A DNA stretch of 8,258 nucleotides. It comes from Nitrosomonas sp. (GTDB lineage Bacteria; Pseudomonadota; Gammaproteobacteria; Burkholderiales; Nitrosomonadaceae). Made by a program: the position numbers and the translations under genes. The notes beneath the pieces are model-generated. The model was not told the DNA's origin and searched no databases. It saw only the letters and a list, made by a program, of their open reading frames with translations. Positions 1 through 6,350 of this stretch are shown piece after piece; the first letter of the stretch is position 1, and every line of letters begins with the position of its first letter. Where the stretch lies: positions 1-8,258 of the forward strand of contig SXJH01000109.1 of the NCBI GenBank assembly GCA_005779435.1, read 5' to 3'.

Positions 1-282
1 ACGGTCGATGTAGGTTTTATCGGCTCCGGCCTGTTGCGCGTATTCGGTCAAATAAACCCAGCCCGTTTCGTCGACCGAACCGATGGCAAACTCGGGATTG
101 CCCGGTGCGCGCAGCTTGCGCACCAATACCACATCCATTTCGCCGCGCAACCGCTCGGCGATCACTTTGGCCATCGGCACCGCGCCTCGCGGAATCGCCA
201 GAATCAGCGGATTTCTGTCGCGATAAGCGGATAGTGCTTGCGCCAGCTTATCGGCAGCTTCGTTTCGATCTGCAAACATCAT
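1..282 (-). CDS. Phosphoribosyltransferase-family protein, N-terminal part (cut by the window edge)
   Basis: The first 94 codons are open on the minus strand to the edge of the window. The protein starts MMFADRNEAADKLAQAL and continues with a strand and loop LILAIPRGAVPMAKVIAERL, then VRKLRAPGNPEFAIGSV. This matches predicted phosphoribosyltransferases of the PRTase fold (the COG1926-like group, in which a 'PRGGVPVA' loop is followed by 'PElAiGA'). The PRPP-binding loop that would prove the class lies beyond the edge and is not visible. Two ATGs stand in tandem at 282 and 279; the purine-rich GAGGGAGGGA directly upstream is better spaced for the second. The gene begins 13 bp after the polX stop, so it is probably cotranscribed with polX. 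The substrate cannot be told from this part. The family call is fairly safe; the function is not known. Confidence 0.8.
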   Translation of the reverse strand, partial: MMFADRNEAADKLAQALSAYRDRNPLILAIPRGAVPMAKVIAERLRGEMDVVLVRKLRAPGNPEFAIGSVDETGWVYLTEYAQQAGADKTYIDR

Positions 283-295
283 TCCCTCCCTCGGT

Positions 296-2032
296 TCATA
301 ACGACATGGTGTGCTGAATCAGCGGACGCAATTCCTGAATCGAACGGGTATTCAGCACATCGTTCTTTTCCAGCCAGCCGCGCCGCGCTTGCCCGACACC
401 GAAGCGCAGGTTGGCAAAATCGTAAATGCTATGCGCATCGGAATTGATGCTGATCAGCACGCCTTCTTCCTTTGCCATCCGGCACTGGGTATCGAGCAAA
501 TCCAGCCGCTCCGGATACGCGTTCAATTCCAAAAAACAACCGCGTTTTCTGGCTTCGCGGATAATGCGCAGCATATCGACATCGTACGGCTCTCGCCGCT
601 GAATCAAGCGCCCCGTCGGATGTGCCAGCAACGTGAAATGAGGGTGCTGCATCGCGCGCAGGATACGCTCGGTTTGCTTGGCACGCGACAGATTGAAACC
701 GCTATGCACTGCGCCGACCACCATGTCAAGCCGCTCCAGTACGCTGTCCGGTAAATCCAGATTACCGTCTTCCAGAATATCGACCTCGATACTCTTCAGT
801 AACGTAATGCCCTTCAATTCGGTATTTAATTGATCGATTTCATCGCATTGCTGCAATAGCCTCACTGTATCCAAACCATGCACAAACGACAATTTTCGCG
901 AATGTTCGGTAATCGCAAGATATTCCAATCCTTGGGATAAACCCGCCAAAGCCATTTCGCGCAAGCTGTTATGACCGTCGGTTGCCTGGGTATGCGCATG
1001 CAAATCGCCACGCAAGTCACTGCGTTCGATCAACGTCGGCAATCGGCCTGTTTTTGCGGCAGCGATCTCGCCGCAATTTTCCCGCAGTTCGGGTGGAATA
1101 TACGCCAAGCCGACGGCAGCATACACCGACGCTTCGGTTCCGCCGGCAATGCTCGTTTTATCGCGAAACACGCCGTACTCGTTGATCTTCAATCCCTGTT
1201 GTTGCGCCATATGCCGGATCGCGATGTTATGCGCTTTCGAGCCGGTAAAATAATGCAGCGCCGCACCGTAGCATTCCGCTTTAACCACCCGCAAATCCAC
1301 TTGCAAGCCGCAATTCAGCACCACACTGGCGCGTGTGATGCCCGCCGACAGCACATCAGCCACTTCGTCGTAATTCGTAAATTGCCGCACCGCTTGGTTT
1401 GCATCCGCTGCAGCGGCGGTGACAAGAATATCGAGATCGCCGACCGTCTCGCGCATGCGCCGGTAGCTTCCCGCCGTGATAACGTGTGTTACGCCTGGAA
1501 TCGCTGCAAGAAATTTTTCCAGCGCTTCGGCGTATTGCGCCGCCACGACGAGTTTGAAGCGCCGCACCGGATCGGCGTGCGCTTCGATGGCTTGCAAGAT
1601 ATTGTTTTCGGTCTTCTCGCCGAATCCCGGCAAAACCCGGATCCGCCCGTCTCGCGCCGCCCGGTACAATTGCTCCACCGTTTGCACATCGAGATCGTGA
1701 TACAACGCTTTGACGCGCTTCGGCCCCAATCCGGGGATTTTCAGCAATTCGGCAATCGCCGGAGGCAATTCGGTATGCAATCGGTCGAGCAGGCTGCAAT
1801 GCCCGCTCTCGGCGATTTCCTTGATTTTTGCCGCCAAATCGGTGCCGATTCCCGGCAATTCGGTCAAGTCCATGCTTTGCTGCAATAATTGCGATACCTC
1901 CTGCGGCAACTCGCTGAGCATGCGCGCAGCATTCCGGTAAGCGCGTATGCGAAACGGATTGGCACCCTGAATCTCCAGTAAATCGGCTATTTCTTCAAAG
2001 ATAGCCGCAATATCGGCATTATGTTTCGGCAT
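296..2032 (-). CDS. polX: DNA polymerase/3'-5' exonuclease PolX (family X polymerase with PHP domain)
   Basis: This complete 578-residue protein has the size and domain order of bacterial PolX, a gap-filling repair polymerase acting in base excision repair. Residues 1-90 form the pol-beta-like N-terminal helical domain. Helix-hairpin-helix motifs lie at about 58-73 (LPGIGTDLAAKI), 98-114 (IPGLGPKRVKAL) and 133-146 (LPGFGEK). The palm carries the family X signature AGSYRRMRETVGDLDILV, giving metal ligands Asp199 and Asp201, with the third in VDLRVV (Asp246); YFTGSK is at 261-266. The PHP domain (about 340-570) keeps its metal ligands in DLHAH (His345, His347), ITEHS (His377), IEVDI (Glu416), AVHSG (His443), AHPTGR (His471) and NSDAH (Asp532, His534). 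Both polymerase and exonuclease centres look intact. The ATG at 2032 follows only a weak GGGGG; the N terminus fits the family. It is divergent from archease and 13 bp ahead of the phosphoribosyltransferase gene. Confidence 0.96.
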   Translation of the reverse strand: MPKHNADIAAIFEEIADLLEIQGANPFRIRAYRNAARMLSELPQEVSQLLQQSMDLTELPGIGTDLAAKIKEIAESGHCSLLDRLHTELPPAIAELLKIPGLGPKRVKALYHDLDVQTVEQLYRAARDGRIRVLPGFGEKTENNILQAIEAHADPVRRFKLVVAAQYAEALEKFLAAIPGVTHVITAGSYRRMRETVGDLDILVTAAAADANQAVRQFTNYDEVADVLSAGITRASVVLNCGLQVDLRVVKAECYGAALHYFTGSKAHNIAIRHMAQQQGLKINEYGVFRDKTSIAGGTEASVYAAVGLAYIPPELRENCGEIAAAKTGRLPTLIERSDLRGDLHAHTQATDGHNSLREMALAGLSQGLEYLAITEHSRKLSFVHGLDTVRLLQQCDEIDQLNTELKGITLLKSIEVDILEDGNLDLPDSVLERLDMVVGAVHSGFNLSRAKQTERILRAMQHPHFTLLAHPTGRLIQRREPYDVDMLRIIREARKRGCFLELNAYPERLDLLDTQCRMAKEEGVLISINSDAHSIYDFANLRFGVGQARRGWLEKNDVLNTRSIQELRPLIQHTMSL

Positions 2033-2167
2033 ATATACCCCCGTTTCGCACTTTACTGCGATTTTGTCATCGATAGAATTGATTTATCGCAATAATCGTT
2101 CAGATAAACACCTTTCAAGTTGCAAAGTCACTACAATAAAAGCAACTGCACTTAAGAACATAGAAAA
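2033..2167. promoter_or_regulatory. Divergent intergenic region between polX and the archease-rtcB block
   Basis: These 135 bp are AT-rich compared with both flanking genes and must hold start signals for both directions. Rightward candidates are TTGATT (2079-2084) with GATAAA (2103-2108) at 18-bp spacing, and a lone good -10-like TACAAT (2132-2137) with no convincing -35. Two nested inverted repeats are present: TGCGAT (2057-2062) with ATCGCA (2086-2091), and CGATA (2071-2075) with TATCG (2085-2089). The repeats could be an operator or chance. I looked for a sigma-54 -24/-12 element, expected if an RtcR-type activator controlled rtcB, and found none. The archease start has no clear Shine-Dalgarno, only AAGAA about 11 bases upstream. 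The regulatory role is inferred from position; the exact sites are uncertain. Confidence 0.45.
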
Positions 2168-2575
2168 ATGAGCACCTCATATTTCGAACATGACGCCGAC
2201 ATCGGAATTATCGGTCGCGGGCTGACGATCGAACAATCGTTTGAGGCGGCTGCGCATGCCGCTTTTGCCATTATGACCGATTTGGAGGCCGTGCATCCCG
2301 TCGATGCGGTTATTATCGATTTTGACGAGCCGGACGTTGAGTTGGCATTGGTGGTCTGGCTGAATCAAATCTTCGGCAAAGCGCGCGAATTCGGCATGGT
2401 GTTCAGTCACTTCTACATCCGCCGCGATGGCGATCATTGGCACGGCAAAATTCTCGGCGAGAAATGGCGCGAAGGATTGGAACGCGGCGTCGAAGTTAAA
2501 GGCGCAACGTTGACCATGCTGTCGGTCAAACAAATCGGTCCGATCTGGGAATCGCGTTGCGTGGTGGATGTATGA
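2168..2575 (+). CDS. Archease (RtcB ligase cofactor protein)
   Basis: This 135-residue protein has the usual archease length and the family's hallmarks. Residues 7-13 read EHDADIG, giving acidic residues Asp9 and Asp11. A middle segment LALVVWLNQIFGKAREFG (about 59-76) and a final stretch VEVKGATLTMLSV...VVDV (108-135) follow; the last Asp134 completes the conserved acidic cluster that binds a divalent metal in archeases. Archease acts on RtcB: it promotes guanylylation of the ligase histidine and allows multiple turnovers. The gene overlaps rtcB by 4 bp (ATGA at 2572-2575), which suggests translational coupling and fits physical partnership of the products. The start ATG lies just before the conserved N-terminal motif, so it is well placed even though the ribosome site is weak. 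Confidence 0.93.
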   Translation: MSTSYFEHDADIGIIGRGLTIEQSFEAAAHAAFAIMTDLEAVHPVDAVIIDFDEPDVELALVVWLNQIFGKAREFGMVFSHFYIRRDGDHWHGKILGEKWREGLERGVEVKGATLTMLSVKQIGPIWESRCVVDV

Positions 2576-3999
2576 ATATTCAACAACTGCGCCAATTGCA
2601 CCCCTATCTTTGGACATTGCCGAAAACAGCCATTGAGAAGCGCGCGGAGGTTTTGCTTTACGGCAATCAACTTTTGCTTGAAAGCATGGACGACAAAGTG
2701 CTGGAGCAAATCGCCAACGTTGCCGCGCTGCCCGGTCTGGCCGGTGCCGCGATGACAATGCCGGACGCGCATTGGGGCTACGGTTTTCCCATCGGCGGCG
2801 TAGCGGCGTTCGATGCCGAACAAGGCGGCATCGTTTCCGCCGGCGGCGTCGGTTTCGATATTTCGTGCGGCATCCGCTTTCTGCGCAGCAATCTTAATCT
2901 GCACGATGCAGTGCCGCTCTTAAACCGGCTGGCCGACAGGCTTTTCGCCGCGATTCCCGCCGGTGTCGGCGAGGAAGGCCATATCCGGTTGAATCCGGAT
3001 CAGCTCGACCGGGTATTGCTCGGCGGCGCGCAATGGGCAGTAAAGCAAGGCTACGGCAATGCCGAGGATCTCGGCTATATCGAAGAAAACGGGTGCGTGA
3101 ACGGTGCAATACCTGAGTATGTGTCTGATTTGGCGAAGAAACGACAGCACGGCGAAATGGGCACATTGGGATCCGGCAATCACTATCTGGAAGTGCAATT
3201 GGTCGAGCGGATTTACGATCAAGCTGCGGCGCAAGCATTCGGATTGCACGAAGGCCAACTGGTGATTTCCATCCATTGCGGCTCGCGCGGACTCGGACAT
3301 CAAATCGGCACCGATTATTTAGTCATGTTGGCAAAAGCGGCCAGCCGCCTCGGCATTCGCCTACCCGACCGCGAACTGGCCTGCGCGCCGATCAAATCGC
3401 CGGAAGGTCGGCAATACCTTGGCGCCATGAATGCCGCAATCAACTGCGCATTGGCCAATCGGCAAATCCTGACGCATTTGACTCGCGAAACGTTCGCGGA
3501 AATTTTTCCGCAAGCGGCACTGGAAACGCTATTCGACATTTCGCACAATACCTGCAAACTGGAATCGCACCAAATCGACGGTAAAACGAGAAACCTGTAT
3601 GTGCACCGCAAGGGCGCCACACGCGCTTTTGCGCCCGGACATGCCAAATTGCCGCTGCGTTATCGCGATGCAGGTCAGCCCGTCATCATCGGCGGCAGCA
3701 TGGGTACCGGCTCGTACGTGCTCGCCGGCAGCATCACCAACCGGGCTTTCGCCTCGTGCAGCCACGGCGCAGGGCGTGCGATGAGCCGCAATCAGGCATT
3801 AAAACGCTGGGATGGCCGCAGATTGATTCAAGAATTGCTGCAACAAGGCATTTTGATTCGCACCCGCTCGATGCGCGGCGCTGCCGAAGAAGCGCCGGGT
3901 GCGTACAAAGACGTCGATCAAGTCGCCGCAATCACGGAGCAAGCGGGGCTTGCACGCCGGGTGGCTTTTCTGCGCCCGAAAGTATGCATCAAAGGATAG
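2572..3999 (+). CDS. rtcB: RNA-splicing/repair ligase RtcB
   Basis: This 475-residue protein is a GTP- and Mn2+-dependent RNA ligase that joins 3'-phosphate or 2',3'-cyclic phosphate ends to 5'-OH ends. All hallmark residues are visible: Asp96 and Cys99 in GVGFDISCGIR, Asn203 and His204 in GSGNHYLEVQ, His235 in ISIHCGSRG, His325 in DISHNTCKLE, the histidine expected to be guanylylated, His398, in SHGAGRAMSR, and the terminal KVCIKG. Its length is close to archaeal RtcB (about 480) rather than the roughly 408-residue E. coli form, consistent with its archease partner. An in-frame TTG at 2557 would add five residues, but the ATG at 2572 has GGTGGA just upstream and gives the typical 4-bp overlap, so I chose it. 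No rtcA or rtcR is in the window. Likely roles are repair of cleaved tRNA or rRNA; the natural substrate is not shown. Confidence 0.97.
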   Translation: MNIQQLRQLHPYLWTLPKTAIEKRAEVLLYGNQLLLESMDDKVLEQIANVAALPGLAGAAMTMPDAHWGYGFPIGGVAAFDAEQGGIVSAGGVGFDISCGIRFLRSNLNLHDAVPLLNRLADRLFAAIPAGVGEEGHIRLNPDQLDRVLLGGAQWAVKQGYGNAEDLGYIEENGCVNGAIPEYVSDLAKKRQHGEMGTLGSGNHYLEVQLVERIYDQAAAQAFGLHEGQLVISIHCGSRGLGHQIGTDYLVMLAKAASRLGIRLPDRELACAPIKSPEGRQYLGAMNAAINCALANRQILTHLTRETFAEIFPQAALETLFDISHNTCKLESHQIDGKTRNLYVHRKGATRAFAPGHAKLPLRYRDAGQPVIIGGSMGTGSYVLAGSITNRAFASCSHGAGRAMSRNQALKRWDGRRLIQELLQQGILIRTRSMRGAAEEAPGAYKDVDQVAAITEQAGLARRVAFLRPKVCIKG

Positions 4000-4024
4000 T
4001 AATAAAACACACTTCATAACAAAG

Positions 4025-4029
4025 AGGAG
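4025..4029 (+). promoter_or_regulatory. Strong ribosome binding site for the HPF/RaiA-type gene
   Basis: AGGAG (within AGAGGAGA) lies five bases before the ATG at 4035. It is the strongest Shine-Dalgarno site in the rightward block, which suggests this gene is translated more heavily than its neighbours. It selects 4035 rather than the second ATG at 4038 as the likely start. Confidence 0.7.
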
Positions 4030-4034
4030 ATAGC

Positions 4035-4382
4035 ATGATGCAAATCGATTTACAGATTACTATGCGGGATATGCCGCATTCCGAAGCGCTGGAAACTCAC
4101 ATCCGGGAAAAAGCGGAAAAACTCGAAAAATTTTATCCGCATTTGACAAGCTGCCGGGTGGTGGTCGAACAACCGCATAAACACCAGCATCAAGGACGCA
4201 TTTTCGATGTGCATATCGATCTGACCGTGCCCGGCAGCGAATTGGTCGTCAATCGCGCCGCCGACGAAGACGTTTATGTCGCTCTCCGCGACGCTTTCGA
4301 CGCAGCCAAGCGGCAATTGGAGGATTATGCCCGCCGCCAGCGCGGCGACGTAAAAACGCACAGCAACATAGCGCAAGAATAG
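4035..4382 (+). CDS. Short HPF/RaiA-family ribosome-associated protein
   Basis: This 115-residue protein has the ribosome-associated HPF/RaiA (sigma-54 modulation protein) fold pattern: a first strand (QIDLQITMRDM), a helix HIREKAEKLEKFYPHL (22-37), strands with VVVEQPHKHQHQGRIF and HIDLTVPGSELVV, and a final helix (VYVALRDAFDAAKRQLEDYA). Family members bind the 30S decoding region in stationary phase or stress and block or store ribosomes. It is a short form: the C-terminal dimerisation domain of long HPF is absent, so on its own it would not be expected to act as long HPF does. A histidine-rich loop PHKHQHQG (47-54) and the LTVPGSELVV strand resemble a paralogue group separate from classic E. 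coli HPF and RaiA, so I give no symbol. It lies 35 bp after rtcB and 40 bp before pncA. The family call is firm; the exact mode of action is not. Confidence 0.88.
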   Translation: MMQIDLQITMRDMPHSEALETHIREKAEKLEKFYPHLTSCRVVVEQPHKHQHQGRIFDVHIDLTVPGSELVVNRAADEDVYVALRDAFDAAKRQLEDYARRQRGDVKTHSNIAQE

Positions 4383-4422
4383 ATCGGACTCTTTTCGCTC
4401 CGGCAGTTAGCGATTCGTCGGC

Positions 4423-5004
4423 ATGGGCATTCGGTTAACACGCGGCGATGCACTGTTGATCGTCGATGTGCAAAACGATTTCCTTCCCGGCGGCAGCCTT
4501 GCCGTTCCTGACGGCGATGCCATCATACCGGCGCTGAATCGCTATATCGCACGTTTCCTGGAGCGTCGATTGCCCATACTGGCCACGCGCGACCGGCATC
4601 CGCCGGATCATTGCTCCTTCAAACCGCAGGGCGGATCGTGGCCGCCGCATTGCGTTGCCGGATCGCCGGGCGCCGCCTTTCCTTCCGCTCTGGCATTGCC
4701 TGCGGATGCGCATATCGTTTCCAAAGCGACTACGCGGGAAGCGGATGCTTATTCCGGTTTTAGCGGCACCGGCCTTCACGAACTGCTGCAAGCGATGCAG
4801 ATTCGCCGGTTATTCGTCGGCGGACTTGCCACCGAATACTGCATACGCAACACGGTTACCGATGCGCTGCAATTCGGTTACACTGTCTTCATCCTTGAAG
4901 ATGCAATACAGGCCATTAATCTGCAACCGGAAGACGGAGTGCTCGCACTCGACGCAATGATTCGTCTCGGCGCAAAACCCATTCGCTACGAGGAGCTTGC
5001 ATGA
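4423..5004 (+). CDS. pncA: Nicotinamidase
   Basis: This 193-residue isochorismatase-fold amidase converts nicotinamide to nicotinate and ammonia, the first step of Preiss-Handler NAD salvage. The catalytic triad is present: Asp15 in IVDVQNDF, Lys101 in VSKAT, and Cys140 in ATEYCIRNT. The metal site is also recognisable: Asp57, His59 and His63 in TRDRHPPDH, and His76 in PPHCV. Length and motif spacing match PncA of bacteria such as Mycobacterium tuberculosis. The gene overlaps pncB by 4 bp (ATGA at 5001-5004), so the two salvage steps are translationally linked. The start ATG lacks a clear Shine-Dalgarno, and a small inverted repeat, TCGCT (4395-4399) with AGCGA (4409-4413), lies just upstream; it could lower initiation or be chance. 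No T-run follows it, so it is not a terminator. Confidence 0.95.
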   Translation: MGIRLTRGDALLIVDVQNDFLPGGSLAVPDGDAIIPALNRYIARFLERRLPILATRDRHPPDHCSFKPQGGSWPPHCVAGSPGAAFPSALALPADAHIVSKATTREADAYSGFSGTGLHELLQAMQIRRLFVGGLATEYCIRNTVTDALQFGYTVFILEDAIQAINLQPEDGVLALDAMIRLGAKPIRYEELA

Positions 5005-6347
5005 TGAATCCGATTTCCAGTCCGCTGTTGGCCGATTTATATCAATTCACCATGCTGCAAACTTATCTCGAACAGGAGATGAACGAAATTGCGGTATTCG
5101 AACTGTTTGTGCGCAAACTGCCGCCCGGAAGAAATTTCATGGTCGCCGCCGGATTGGAACAAGTGCTGGAATTTCTCGAAAACCTTCACTTTACGGCGGA
5201 AGAATTGGATTGGCTCGCAACGCGCTTCCCGCCTCATGTGATCCGCTATCTGGAACAATTTCGTTTTGCAGGCGATGTATATGCGATGCCGGAAGGCACG
5301 CTGTTTTTTCCCAACGAACCCATTTTGCGCATCACGGCGCCGCTGCCGCAGGCGCAACTGGTTGAATCGCGCATTATCAACTTGCTGCATTTCGAAACGC
5401 TGATTGCTACTAAAGCGGCACGCTCGGTACTGGTCGCACCGGATAAATTGCTGGTCGATTTCGGCATGCGCCGCGCGCATGGTGCCGAAGCCGGATTGCT
5501 GGCCGCACGCGCGAGTTATTTGGCGGGTTTTTCCGGCACCGCCACCGTGCTGGCCGGAACCATGTACGACATCCCGACCTTCGGCACCATGGCGCATTCC
5601 TTCATTCAGGCACATTCCAGCGAGAGCGAAGCGTTCGAGCATTTCGCGCGCTCTCACCCCGACAATACGATCTTACTGATCGATACCTACGACACAGAAG
5701 CCGCCGCAGCCAAGGTCGTCGCCTTGGCAAATAAACTGCAAGCCGACAATATCCGCATCAACGGCGTACGCCTGGATAGCGGCGATCTGGCGCAGCATGC
5801 CCGCAATGTGCGCCGTATCCTCGACGACGGCGGTCTGCGCGATAGCACCATTTTCGCCAGCGGCAATTTGGACGAATACAAACTGCATGCTCTGTTGGCG
5901 GCGCAAGCGCCGATTGACGGCTTCGGCATCGGCACTGCGCTGGATATTTCAATCGATGCGCCCGCGTTGGACTGCGCGTATAAATTGCAGGAATACGCGG
6001 ACATTCCCCGGCGCAAATACTCGGAAGGCAAGGCCACCTGGCCCGGCAGAAAACAAGTGTACCGGCTATACGACGCGGACGATTGCTTACAATCCGACAC
6101 CGTCGCGTTGGAACGAGACGATCCGCAACCGGGCGAACCGCTGATTCAGCCTTTCATGCACGCCGGTCGGCGCTTGCAACCCAAACTGTCGTTGCATGCG
6201 TTGCGCAGCCGGACGCTCACCGGCTATCGGCGCCTACCCGCTGCAATGACCGGCCTGGAAAGCGCCCCGGCTTATCCGGTTACGATTTCGGATGCGTTAA
6301 AAGCGCTGGCCGCTCAAATCGACCGGCAGTATTTGCCCGAGGCTTGA
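5001..6347 (+). CDS. pncB: Nicotinate phosphoribosyltransferase
   Basis: This 448-residue enzyme joins nicotinate and PRPP, with ATP stimulation, to form nicotinate mononucleotide, the step after PncA. Family marks appear in order: N-terminal LLADLYQFTMLQTYL (9-23), FELFVRKLP (33-41), DFGMRRAHG (153-161), GTMAHSFIQAH (195-205) with His199 equivalent to the histidine phosphorylated in this family, RLDSGDL (257-263), FASGNLDEY (285-293) and the phosphate-binding FGIGTALD (308-315). The sequence looks intact from end to end. It belongs to the NAPRTase type with the FGxRRAHG motif. AGGAG at 4991-4995 sits five bases before the ATG at 5001, supporting that start, although 5004 is also possible. 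The 4-bp overlap with pncA shows coupled expression of consecutive pathway enzymes. Confidence 0.95.
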   Translation: MMNPISSPLLADLYQFTMLQTYLEQEMNEIAVFELFVRKLPPGRNFMVAAGLEQVLEFLENLHFTAEELDWLATRFPPHVIRYLEQFRFAGDVYAMPEGTLFFPNEPILRITAPLPQAQLVESRIINLLHFETLIATKAARSVLVAPDKLLVDFGMRRAHGAEAGLLAARASYLAGFSGTATVLAGTMYDIPTFGTMAHSFIQAHSSESEAFEHFARSHPDNTILLIDTYDTEAAAAKVVALANKLQADNIRINGVRLDSGDLAQHARNVRRILDDGGLRDSTIFASGNLDEYKLHALLAAQAPIDGFGIGTALDISIDAPALDCAYKLQEYADIPRRKYSEGKATWPGRKQVYRLYDADDCLQSDTVALERDDPQPGEPLIQPFMHAGRRLQPKLSLHALRSRTLTGYRRLPAAMTGLESAPAYPVTISDALKALAAQIDRQYLPEA

Positions 6348-6350
6348 TAC

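Noticed and set aside
971..1888. A 305-codon open frame on the plus strand, opposite polX
   Set aside because: It lies wholly antisense to a well-supported polX, has a low-complexity His/Arg/Gln-rich translation and no recognisable motif; long antisense frames are common at this codon bias.
2109..2124. Possible sigma-54 promoter around TTGC at 2120-2123
   Set aside because: The required GG of the -24 element is absent at the right distance (CACC is there instead).
2557..2571. TTG start giving RtcB five more residues
   Set aside because: The ATG at 2572 has a better-placed GGTGGA, gives the typical 4-bp stop/start overlap and matches the expected N terminus.
2177..2758. A 193-codon minus-strand frame opposite archease and the start of rtcB
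   Set aside because: It is antisense to two genes with clear family motifs and has no motif of its own.
4395..4413. Terminator between the HPF-type gene and pncA
   Set aside because: The inverted repeat is only 5 bp and no T-run follows, so it does not split the block.
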